Below, piece by piece: positions 28,905-36,482 of a stretch of 64,000 nt of DNA. Position 1 is the stretch's first letter, and the number at the start of each line of letters is the position of its first letter. Position numbers and translations under genes: made by a program. The stretch comes from Actinomyces sp. AC-20-1 (lineage in GTDB: Bacteria > Actinomycetota > Actinomycetes > Actinomycetales > Actinomycetaceae): the NCBI RefSeq assembly GCF_023369555.1, contig NZ_JACJVC010000001.1, positions 248,001 to 312,000 of the forward strand, in the 5' to 3' direction. The notes under the pieces are model-generated. The model saw nothing but the letters and a program-made list of their open reading frames with translations, was not told the DNA's origin and did not search any database.

Positions 28905-29528
28905 GTCCTTCTCCTTTCCTGAAATGGGCGCACGTGCCTCAAGGAAATGCATTCAAGAAAATGACGCGTCACCGAGGGGATATGGTCCTCGGAGAATGAC
29001 GGTCGACCGGTCCTCCCGCGTCGCGGCGGCGACGTCACAGGTAGGCCGGTACCCGGCGGGGCCGGGACGGCGGGCAGGTCCCGAGACTCAGCTCAAGGGC
29101 AGCAGTGCCCGCACGACAGCGGAGAAACAAGGAGCCTGACGCTCCCGCACCGCCTCAGGCGGTGAGGACGGAGGGGCCGCGTCCCTGGCGGACAGCAGAC
29201 CGACGACGACGGGTGCTCGTGGTGATGCGCCAGCTTGATGCCGTGTGCATGAGCCCCTCCTCTGTCATTCACCGTCGAATTGCCCGGGGCTTCAGGCGCC
29301 CCGCGAAGGTCGTCTTTGACCTGTCGGTGGGGAGAATCTATCCCGAGCCATAATCGGAGGTCAAGGCGTTTCCGTGAAATGCATCGAGTAATTCTCCTAG
29401 CGCTCACGAAGGGCCCACCGCGCGCAGCCGCACCGGCCGGGCACGGCGGGGGGGGCGGGCCGGGCGGGGCGGGTGGGCCGGGCAAGGGAGGGAGGGTCGG
29501 CGCGGGCACGGACGGGCCCCGCCGAAGG
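28905..29528. other. Long gene-free leader/intergenic region upstream of the sialidase operon
   Basis: About 620 bp with no credible gene. It holds a short palindrome TGACGCGTCA (28962-28971), two copies of GAAATGCAT (28944-28952 and 29376-29384), a leftward promoter-like pair near 29335-29364, and a rightward TTGACC-17-TATCCC (29316-29344). No copy of the NanR-like palindrome is seen. Confidence 0.5.
29335..29364 (-). promoter_or_regulatory. Possible promoter for the sialidase-ABC operon
   Basis: On the minus strand TTGACC (29359-29364) and TAGATT (29335-29340) are 18 bp apart, a fair sigma-70-type match in an otherwise GC-rich region. It would give a leader of about 420 nt before the sialidase ATG. 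Inferred from sequence only. Confidence 0.35.
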
Positions 29529-29570
29529 CCGGCAGCCGGCCCCCGCGCACGTGCGGGGGCCGGCTGCCGG
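29529..29570 (-). terminator. Terminator of the peptide-type ABC operon
   Basis: A perfect 18-bp stem (CCGGCAGCCGGCCCCCGC) with a 6-nt loop, 29 bp beyond the stop of the last ATPase gene. Confidence 0.85.
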
Positions 29571-29599
29571 CGACCGGGGGTGCCTGGGAGGGCGGCGGG

Positions 29600-30424
29600 T
29601 CAGGCCTCGAGGAGCGAGGGCACGGCACCCAGGAGGGTGCGCGTGTACTCCTGCTGCGGGTTGGAGAAGATCTCCTCCGTGGTGTTGAGCTCGAGGATCT
29701 CCCCGAAGTACATCACCGCGATGCGGTCCGAGACGTAGCGGACCGTGTTGATGTCGTGGCTGATGAACACCAGGCCCAGGCCGAGGGCGGCCTTGAGGTC
29801 CTGGAGCAGGTTGAGCACCTGGGCGCGCACCGACACGTCGAGCGCGCTCGTGGGCTCGTCGGCCACGATGATGTCCGGGTCCAGCGCGAGGGCGCGGGCG
29901 ATGGCGACGCGCTGGCGCTGGCCACCGGAGATCTGGCGGGGCAGGACGTCCATCGCGCTCGGCGGCAGGCCGACGAGGTGGAGGAGGTCCTTGACCTTGG
30001 CCTCGCGCTCGGCCGGGGAGCCGATGCCGTGGACGTTGAGCGGGTCGATGAGCGTGTCGTGCACGATCATGCGCGGGTTGAGCGCCGTCGCCGGGTCCTG
30101 GAAGACCACGGAGACCGCACGGCCCAGCTCGCGCCGGTCCGCGGCGCTGTGCCCGAGGGGACGGCCCTTGAACAGGACCTCGCCCTTGGTCAGCTCCTGC
30201 AGGCCGACCATGACACGGGCGGTCGTGGACTTGCCGCAGCCGGACTCACCCACGAGGCCCAGGGTCTCGCCGCGACGCACCGAGATGGAGACATCGTTGA
30301 CGGCGTGGACCGTGTCCGGCCGGAAGAGCTTGCCCGTGCGGGACTTGTGGATGACGTGCGCGTGGCGCAGCTCGACCACCGGGTCCGTCTCCGGGTTCCA
30401 CCCGGCGTACTTGTCAGCGGACAT
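29600..30424 (-). CDS. ABC transporter ATPase, OppF/DppF-like (sialic-acid importer candidate)
   Basis: 274 residues, ATG 30424 overlapping the previous stop by one base (TGATG). Walker A GESGCGKST, Q-loop FQDPATALNPR, signature ISGGQRQR, Walker B IIVADEPT and H-loop ISHD are complete, with the oligopeptide-family C-terminus PQQEYTRTLL. It pairs with the ATPase domain of the fused protein upstream. The same arrangement (binding protein, permease, permease-ATPase fusion, ATPase) occurs in corynebacterial siaEFGI and bifidobacterial nanBCDF sialic-acid importers, as I recall them. Confidence 0.88.
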   Translation of the reverse strand: MSADKYAGWNPETDPVVELRHAHVIHKSRTGKLFRPDTVHAVNDVSISVRRGETLGLVGESGCGKSTTARVMVGLQELTKGEVLFKGRPLGHSAADRRELGRAVSVVFQDPATALNPRMIVHDTLIDPLNVHGIGSPAEREAKVKDLLHLVGLPPSAMDVLPRQISGGQRQRVAIARALALDPDIIVADEPTSALDVSVRAQVLNLLQDLKAALGLGLVFISHDINTVRYVSDRIAVMYFGEILELNTTEEIFSNPQQEYTRTLLGAVPSLLEA

Positions 30425-32565
30425 CAGTTGGCCTCCTTCGCGAGGATCGCCTCGAGCTCGGGCGTGATGGCGTGGTAGTGCTCGCTCGTGCCGGGCACCA
30501 GCTTGAGCACGGGACGGGTCTCGAGCCCCACCGTCGGGTGGTCCGAGCGCGGAGCGAAGCGGTCGCCCGCGACGAACTCCGAGGGGCTGGGGACGGTGCC
30601 GCGCACCTGGTGCAGGCGCTTGGAGCCGGCCTCGATGGACAGGACCGCGCCCAGCAGGCCACGGGTGTACTCGTGGACCGGGTTGCTCATGAGCTCGGAG
30701 GTGCCCGCCTGCTCGACGACCTGTCCGGCGTACATCACCGTGATGCGGTGTGCGACCTTGGCGACGAGCGCCAGGTCGTGGCTGACGAAGACCATGGCGA
30801 AGCCGAGCTTCTCGCGCAGGTCGTTGAGCAGGTCGATGACCTGCTTCTGGACCGTCACGTCGAGGGCCGTGGTGGGCTCGTCGGCGATGACGAGGCTCGG
30901 GTCGCGGGTCAGAGCCATGGCGATGAGCACGCGCTGGCGCTGTCCGCCGGACAGCTCGTGCGGGTAGCTCTTGAGGGTGCGCACCGGGTCCAGGCCGACG
31001 AGCTCGAGGAGCTCCTCGGCGGTCCGCGTGCCACCGCGGGAGGTCAGCTGCTTCATCTGCGCGGAGATGAGCATCGACGGGTTGAGCGAGGACAGGGCGT
31101 CCTGGTAGATCATCGCCATCTCGTGACCGCGCAGCCCGTTGTGCTCGGCGGGGGTCATCTCGAGGATGTTCCTGCCGTTGAACAGGATCTCACCGGTGAT
31201 CCGGGCGGTCGGGGGCAGCAGGCCCATGACGGCCATCGAGGTGATCGACTTGCCGCAGCCGGACTCGCCCACGAGGCCCATGGTCTCGCCGGGGCGGACC
31301 GAGAAGGACACGTTGTCGACGATGTTGACCTCGCCGTGCTGCTGCGGGAAGGCGATGGAGAGGTTCTTGACCTCCAGCACGGGCGTGGCCTCGGGGGTGG
31401 CGTAGACGAGGCGGTCACCGCGGGCGAGCTCGGCGTCGCGCAGGACGGCGAGGCGCTCGGACAGCGGGATGTCCTCGGCGGCGGGCTCGATCAGGCCGGT
31501 GAGGGCGGAGGCCTGTCCACCGGCGACGGCGTCGGCGGGCAGCTCGGCGTTGCCACGCACGGCCTCGCCGGCCTCGTTCCAGGCCTTGTCCGTCTTCATG
31601 GCCTCCTCGTCGGCCTGGACGTCAACCTTCTTGCGGATCCTGGGCGAGGCCATGGCGTCGGTCAGGCCCTCGGAGAGGATGTTGAGGCACAGGGTGGCGA
31701 TGAGGATGAGCAGGCCGGGGAAGAAGGTCGGCCACCAGTGGCCGGACAGCACCAGGGCCTTGCCCTCGGAGAGCATGTTGCCCCAAGTGGGCGTGTTGAC
31801 GGCCTGGATGCCTGTTCCGATAAAGGACAGGGAGGCCTCGAAGACGATGGCGTCGGCGACGAGGACCGTCGCGTAGACCATGATCGGGGCGATGCAGTTG
31901 CGCACGACGTGCTTGGCGAGGATCCACGGGACGCGGGCGCCCATGACCTTGGAGGCGGCGACGTAGTCCTCGCCGAACTGGGAGAGGATGTTGGCGCGCA
32001 CGACGCGGGTGAGCTGCGGGGTGTAGACGATGGCGGTGGCCGTGATGATGACGGGGACCATCGGCATGTGGGAGCTCAGGGCGAGCACGAGGACTGCCGC
32101 CAGGGCGATGCCCGGGAAGGACATGACGACGTCGAGGAAGCGCATGAGCGTCTCGGAGATCCACTTGCGGCTGGTGGCCGCGACGGCTCCCAGGACGGAG
32201 GCGACTGCGAGAGCCAGGCCGGTGGCAGACAGGCCGACGACGAGGGAGACTCGGGCGCCGTAGACGGCGCGCGAGAAGATGTCACGGCCGGAGGCGTCGG
32301 TGCCGAAGAGGTGGTCGGACGAGGGCGCGACGGCCGGGTCGACGGAGACGACCTCGCCGACGCCCTCGATCTGGGTGATGACCTCGGTGGAGTCCAGTCC
32401 GGTCGCGCGGGGTGAGTAGGGGGCGATGAGCGGGGCGAAGATCGCCACGAGGACGAGGACGCCCAGGACGCAGACGGCGATCTTGGAGCCCAGCGGCAGG
32501 GCCTTCCAGCCCTGGAAACGCGTACCGGGTGCGGAGGCCTTCTCAAGTGTGCGACGGTGCAGCAT
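30424..32565 (-). CDS. Fused ABC permease (OppC-like) and ATPase (OppD-like)
   Basis: 713 residues, ATG 32565, one-base overlap with the previous stop. Residues about 1-315 form an OppC-type permease (IAVCVLGVLVLVAIFAPLIA; HLFGTDASGRDIFSR; EAA-like loop VAASKVMGARVPWILAKH). A linker of about 80 residues rich in Ala and Glu follows. Residues about 395-660 form the ATPase: Walker A GESGCGKSI, signature LSGGQRQR, Walker B VIADEPT, H-loop VSHD, and the oligopeptide-type C-terminus VHEYTRGLL. This fusion is characteristic of actinobacterial sialic-acid importers of the peptide type. Function inferred from NanR-type sites and the nan genes. Confidence 0.9.
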   Translation of the reverse strand: MLHRRTLEKASAPGTRFQGWKALPLGSKIAVCVLGVLVLVAIFAPLIAPYSPRATGLDSTEVITQIEGVGEVVSVDPAVAPSSDHLFGTDASGRDIFSRAVYGARVSLVVGLSATGLALAVASVLGAVAATSRKWISETLMRFLDVVMSFPGIALAAVLVLALSSHMPMVPVIITATAIVYTPQLTRVVRANILSQFGEDYVAASKVMGARVPWILAKHVVRNCIAPIMVYATVLVADAIVFEASLSFIGTGIQAVNTPTWGNMLSEGKALVLSGHWWPTFFPGLLILIATLCLNILSEGLTDAMASPRIRKKVDVQADEEAMKTDKAWNEAGEAVRGNAELPADAVAGGQASALTGLIEPAAEDIPLSERLAVLRDAELARGDRLVYATPEATPVLEVKNLSIAFPQQHGEVNIVDNVSFSVRPGETMGLVGESGCGKSITSMAVMGLLPPTARITGEILFNGRNILEMTPAEHNGLRGHEMAMIYQDALSSLNPSMLISAQMKQLTSRGGTRTAEELLELVGLDPVRTLKSYPHELSGGQRQRVLIAMALTRDPSLVIADEPTTALDVTVQKQVIDLLNDLREKLGFAMVFVSHDLALVAKVAHRITVMYAGQVVEQAGTSELMSNPVHEYTRGLLGAVLSIEAGSKRLHQVRGTVPSPSEFVAGDRFAPRSDHPTVGLETRPVLKLVPGTSEHYHAITPELEAILAKEAN

Positions 32566-33530
32566 CAGACGCTCCTGATTCGCGGGTTGACGAGGACGTA
32601 GAGCATGTCCACCACGATGTTGATGATGATGAACGCGGCGGCGACGGTGATCGACACGCCCTGGACGATGTTGACGTCGTTACGGGTGATGCCCTGGAAG
32701 ATGAGCTGGCCCATACCCTGGATGTTGAAGATGATCTCGATGACGACGGCGCCGCCCATGGCGTAGCCCAGGCGCAGGCCGAGGACGGTGAGCGGGGTGA
32801 TGAGGGCGTTGCGCAGGACGTTGCGCGCGATGACGGTGCGCTTGGGGATGCCGGCGCCGATGGCGGTGCGCACGTAGTCGCGGTCGAGCTCCTCGACCAT
32901 GGCGGTACGCACGATGCGGGTCAGAGTGCCGGAGTTCGGGACGGCGATGGCGAAGGCGGGCAGCGCGATCTGGCGCAGGTAGGCGCCGGCGTCGTCGGAG
33001 AAGTGCACCCAGTCGGTGACGACGGAGGGGAAAAGACCGGCTCCGCCGGGCACGTCCCCGACCCACTGGATGAGCAGGAGGGCGAGCCAGAAGGAGGGGG
33101 TCGCCAGCGACAGGATGGAGATGACGCGGATAACCTGGTCGGGCCAGCGGTCCCGGTAGAGTGCGGCGACGACACCCAGGACGAGAGCGATGATGACGGC
33201 GATGAAGATGCCGATGAAGGTCAGTTGGAGGGTAATGGGGAAGGCCGTGGACACGAGGTCCGTGATCTTGACGCCCGTAAAGCTCTCACCGAGATCGCCG
33301 CGCACGAGGCCCATCATGTAGGTCCAGTAACGGGTCAAGAGCGGGTCGTTGAGGTGGTGGGCTTCGCGGTACTGCTCGAGGGCGTCAGCCGAGGCGGACT
33401 CACCGAGCGCCAGGCGCGCGGGGTCGGCGTTCGAGAACGACATGACGATAAAGACGAGCAGCGTCACGCCCAGCACCATGAGCGGCAGCGCGATGAGGCG
33501 CCGCCCGATCAGGCGGAGGAGGTTGGACAC
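32565..33530 (-). CDS. ABC permease, OppB/DppB-like (sialic-acid importer candidate)
   Basis: 321 residues from GTG 33530, with AAAGGAGC 7 bp upstream; a longer in-frame start at 33560 lacks a site. Six membrane segments; the N-terminal IALPLMVLGVTLLVFIVMSF and the loop YVRTAIGAGIPKRTVIARNV are typical OppB features. First gene of a three-gene unit, all coupled by one-base overlaps, with its own operator 88 bp upstream of the start. Confidence 0.9.
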   Translation of the reverse strand: MSNLLRLIGRRLIALPLMVLGVTLLVFIVMSFSNADPARLALGESASADALEQYREAHHLNDPLLTRYWTYMMGLVRGDLGESFTGVKITDLVSTAFPITLQLTFIGIFIAVIIALVLGVVAALYRDRWPDQVIRVISILSLATPSFWLALLLIQWVGDVPGGAGLFPSVVTDWVHFSDDAGAYLRQIALPAFAIAVPNSGTLTRIVRTAMVEELDRDYVRTAIGAGIPKRTVIARNVLRNALITPLTVLGLRLGYAMGGAVVIEIIFNIQGMGQLIFQGITRNDVNIVQGVSITVAAAFIIINIVVDMLYVLVNPRIRSV

Positions 33531-33617
33531 TGGGTGCTCCTTTGCTTCGGTGTCCTGCACCGCTCGCGGGTACGAGCGGCTGCAGAGAGGACGACAGCGG
33601 CGCCGCCCCCTCTATTG

Positions 33618-33637
33618 TCTGACGTCTGACGTCAGAT
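33618..33637 (-). promoter_or_regulatory. Candidate NanR operator upstream of the importer permease operon (site C)
   Basis: A perfect 9-bp inverted repeat with a single central base: TCTGACGTC-T-GACGTCAGA (33618-33636). It lies between the binding-protein gene and the permease operon, so the permeases can be controlled separately. Confidence 0.8.
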
Positions 33638-33699
33638 GGCAAGCGTTCGGGTGTGTCGTGCCTGACGCCTCCTCACCATGTGAGGCCCCAGACACAGTA

Positions 33700-33736
33700 G
33701 GGTGCCGGGAGTCACAAACTGCGACCCCCGGCACCC
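33700..33736 (-). terminator. Hairpin directly after the binding-protein gene
   Basis: Arms GGGTGCCGGG-GTC and GAC-CCCGGCACCC, 10 bp beyond the stop at 33747. It would let the binding protein be made in excess of the membrane components. Confidence 0.7.
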
Positions 33737-33746
33737 AGCGTCAGCC

Positions 33747-35372
33747 TCAGGCGGTCGTGCCGACCTCAACGAAGGACAGCCCGGTCAGCGCGATCGGCTT
33801 GAAGCCCTGCAGCGTCTCGCCGTTGTAGGCCGTGGGTGTCTTGCGGTGGAAGATCGGGTAGAGCGGGACGTCAGTGGACAGCAGGTCGAAGATCTCCTGC
33901 CACTTGGCGACCTGCTCATCACCGGAGAGCTGGACGGCCTCGTCCAGCATGGCCTGGACCGACACGTAGGCCTCGGTACCCTTCCAGTGCATACGCGTGT
34001 CGGTCCACACGTCGCCGCCGTACCACCAGCGCAGCAGGAGGTCAGCGTCGGAGCCGAAGACCGAGGGGTCACCCGGAGCCACGACGACGTCCCAGGGGCC
34101 CTCGGCGGAGTCCACGTAGCCGTAGACGTCGGAGGACTTCTTCTCCTGGTAGTTGACGGTGATGCCCAGGGCCTCAAGGTTCTGGCGAATGATCGGGCGG
34201 ACGTTGGAGAACCAGCCGTGGTCGGTGCACAGCAGGTTGATCTCCGTGACGCCAGCCTCGGCGATGAGGCTCTTGGCCTTCTCCACGTCGTAGGAGTAGA
34301 CGGTCGAGGCCTTCTTGTAGGCGGGGTGGTCCTCGTGCACGAAGCAGGAGGCCGGAGTCGCCAGCGTGCCCATGCCCGTCTCACAGATGGAGGCGTAGTC
34401 GAGGGCGTACAGGACGGCCTGACGCGCCTTGGCGTCAGCGAGGACGGCGTTGTTGAACATGACGAAGAGCAGACCGAAGCCCTGCTGCGCAGCGACCTTG
34501 ATCGGGTCCGCCATGGAGGTGAGGTTCGCCACAGGGACGGCGTCGATCGCCTGGACCGTGTTGGAGGTCATAGCGTTGGTGCGGGTGGTGTCGTCCGGGA
34601 GGATCTGCCAGACCATGGACTTGGCCAGGGCGGGCTTGGGGCCGGTGTAGGCGTCGTTGCGCTCGAAGACGACCTTCTGTGAGCCGGCGCCGTTGTCGGT
34701 CATCGTGTAGGGGCCGGTGCCCACGGGCATGAGGTCGAAGGCCTTGGCGTCGGCCTCGACGGCGGCCTTGGGGACGATCTTGACGACACTGATGCGCTCG
34801 GCGACGAGCGAGTAGGGGTACTTCGTCTTGATCGTGACGGTGGTGTCGTCCTTGGCGGTGACGGAGTCCACGAAGGTGATGAACTGCGAGTACAGGGACT
34901 TGTTGTCCGGGTTGAGGACGCGCTCGAAGGAGAAGACGACGTCGTCGGCGGTGACGGGGGTGCCGTCGGAGAAGACGGCGCCGTCACGCAGCATGACCTC
35001 GTAGGTGGTGTCATCGACCATCGCGGGCAGGTCGGCGCCAAGGGCGGCGTAGACCTCGCGGCTAGCGGGGTGGAGCTCGGTGAGCCCCTCCATCGTGTGC
35101 CAGTTGGCCGCGACCGTCAGGGCGGCGGTCGTCGTCATCGGGTCGTAGCCATTGGTGCCCAGCTCGTAGGAGATGCCGGCGGTGATGGTGCCGTCCGAGC
35201 TGGTGGCCGCGGGGGCCTCAGTCTCAGCGCCACCCTCGGAGGCGGCGGGGGTCGAGCCGCCGTCGCCGCCACCACAGGCGGCCAGGGTGGCGGCGATGCC
35301 GGCAGCCAGGCCGAGGGTGGAGCTGATGCGGATGAAGTCGCGGCGGGATGCGCGGGGGGTTGAGATCGCCAT
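33747..35372 (-). CDS. Solute-binding lipoprotein, SBP family 5 (sialic-acid importer candidate)
   Basis: 541 residues from ATG 35372 after CAGGAGACC. Twin-arginine motif ASRRDFIRISS and lipobox LAAC (Cys about 33) point to a Tat-exported lipoprotein. Family 5 features: GAVFSDGTPVTADDVVFSFE, MPVGTGPYTM, LLFVMFNNAVLADAKARQAV and the late DLLSTDVPLYPIFHR. Family 5 proteins usually bind peptides or nickel, but some bind sialic acid (SatA of Haemophilus ducreyi, SiaE). A candidate operator overlaps its promoter region and the divergent GntR gene lies next to it. Confidence 0.9.
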   Translation of the reverse strand: MAISTPRASRRDFIRISSTLGLAAGIAATLAACGGGDGGSTPAASEGGAETEAPAATSSDGTITAGISYELGTNGYDPMTTTAALTVAANWHTMEGLTELHPASREVYAALGADLPAMVDDTTYEVMLRDGAVFSDGTPVTADDVVFSFERVLNPDNKSLYSQFITFVDSVTAKDDTTVTIKTKYPYSLVAERISVVKIVPKAAVEADAKAFDLMPVGTGPYTMTDNGAGSQKVVFERNDAYTGPKPALAKSMVWQILPDDTTRTNAMTSNTVQAIDAVPVANLTSMADPIKVAAQQGFGLLFVMFNNAVLADAKARQAVLYALDYASICETGMGTLATPASCFVHEDHPAYKKASTVYSYDVEKAKSLIAEAGVTEINLLCTDHGWFSNVRPIIRQNLEALGITVNYQEKKSSDVYGYVDSAEGPWDVVVAPGDPSVFGSDADLLLRWWYGGDVWTDTRMHWKGTEAYVSVQAMLDEAVQLSGDEQVAKWQEIFDLLSTDVPLYPIFHRKTPTAYNGETLQGFKPIALTGLSFVEVGTTA

Positions 35373-35390
35373 TGATGGTCTCCTGAAGTC

Positions 35391-35410
35391 GGACGTCTGT
35401 TGTCTGACGT
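35391..35410 (-). promoter_or_regulatory. Candidate NanR operator between the binding protein and nanR (site D)
   Basis: GGACGTCTG-TT-GTCTGACGT on the plus strand; on the minus strand ACGTCAGAC followed by aaCAGACGTC. It is weaker than A-C (core interrupted by TT) and lies 19 bp upstream of the binding-protein start and about 185 bp from the regulator's start. Confidence 0.6.
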
Positions 35411-35593
35411 TGGTAGGATCACTGTAACACACATGACGACGCGTCGTCGCCTGTCGCGTGCCACGTCACATTGTGCGTCACACGCGGCCCGCCGACACGC
35501 TTTCCACAGGGCCGGCGCACCGACGCACCCGTATCCACGGGCGGGACGCGCAGCAGGACCTAATACTCACGAACGACCGGAGCACCGAGGACA

Positions 35594-36337
35594 ATGAGGC
35601 CCATGGCATCCACGCGCGGCACCTACACCTCCCTCACCGAGGCCCACACGCCGCAGGCCTCGACAGCCATCAACGCGATCAAGGACTACATCCTCGCCAA
35701 GCACCTGCAACCAGGGGACCCCCTGCCCACCGAGTCCCAGCTCTGCGCCGACCTGGGCGTGTCCCGGTCCTCCGTCCGCGAGGCCGTGCGCACGCTCGTG
35801 GCGCTCGACATCGTCACCGTGCGCCACGGGCACGGCACCTTCGTGGGCCAGGTCTCCATGCGGCCCATGGTCGAGTCCCTCGTCTTCCGCGGGCTGCTCA
35901 AGCCCGGGGACGACTTCCGCTCGCTGCGCGACGTCGTCGAGGTCCGCGTCACCCTGGACGCCGCCCTCACCGAGGAGGTGCTCGCCGTCTGGAAAGGCCG
36001 CGAGGACCCCATGATCGACGCCGTCGTCGAGGAGATGGAGGAGCTCGCCGCCGCCGGCAGCACCTTCACCGACCAGGACCACCAGTTCCACTCCATGCTC
36101 CTGGAGCCGCTGCCCAACCAGCTGTTCCGCCACCTCATCAACGCCTTCTGGGCCATCCACACCCTCACCGTGCCGCTGCTGGACGCCCCGACCCCCGAGG
36201 ACATCCTGCGCACCGCCAAGGCTCACCGCGCCATGCTCGAGGCCGCTCGCGCCGGCGACGCCGAGGCCTACCGGAGCGCGATCACCGACCACTACGCCCC
36301 GCTGCTGCAGGCGCTGGAGGCCAACCGCGGGGCGTAG
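35594..36337 (+). CDS. nanR: GntR-family regulator, FadR/FCD subfamily (NanR candidate)
   Basis: 247 residues; ATG 35594, alternative ATG 35603. The winged HTH is KHLQPGDPLPTESQLCADLG, then VSRSSVREAVRTLVALDIVT and VRHGHGTFVG. The FCD effector domain has DFRSLRDVVEVRVTLDAAL, FHSMLLE and the metal-type late AKAHRAMLEAARAGD with ITDHY. It is divergent from the importer binding protein and close to four matching palindromes. FadR-type regulators of this group sense sugar acids including Neu5Ac or ManNAc-6-P; ligand here inferred. Confidence 0.8.
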   Translation: MRPMASTRGTYTSLTEAHTPQASTAINAIKDYILAKHLQPGDPLPTESQLCADLGVSRSSVREAVRTLVALDIVTVRHGHGTFVGQVSMRPMVESLVFRGLLKPGDDFRSLRDVVEVRVTLDAALTEEVLAVWKGREDPMIDAVVEEMEELAAAGSTFTDQDHQFHSMLLEPLPNQLFRHLINAFWAIHTLTVPLLDAPTPEDILRTAKAHRAMLEAARAGDAEAYRSAITDHYAPLLQALEANRGA

Positions 36338-36372
36338 GCCGCCCCGGCTCCGCGCCCGCCTCCCGCAGCCCC

Positions 36373-36410
36373 CAGGGCCCGGTCTGACGTCCTCGTCACA
36401 CCGGGCCCTG
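36373..36410 (+). terminator. Terminator after the GntR gene
   Basis: An 11-bp perfect stem CAGGGCCCGGT/ACCGGGCCCTG. The loop contains GTCTGACGT, which is also the half-site of the NanR-like operator. Confidence 0.75.
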
Positions 36411-36482
36411 AGTCACGTCCCCGGTGCCGGGCCCGGCCCTCACAATAGGCCCGCCCTCCCCTACCCCGACCTAGGAGCCCCC

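Noticed and set aside
29316-29344. A rightward promoter-like TTGACC-17-TATCCC
   Set aside because: No gene lies downstream on that strand before the terminator at 29529; kept only as a note in the intergenic entry.
29093-29509. A 138-codon minus-strand frame in the sialidase leader
   Set aside because: Pro/Gly-rich product with no family and no ribosome-binding site; treated as non-coding leader.
30472-32415. A 647-codon open frame opposite the fused permease-ATPase
   Set aside because: Same reasoning: the opposite strand encodes clear Walker and permease motifs, and this frame has only low-complexity sequence.
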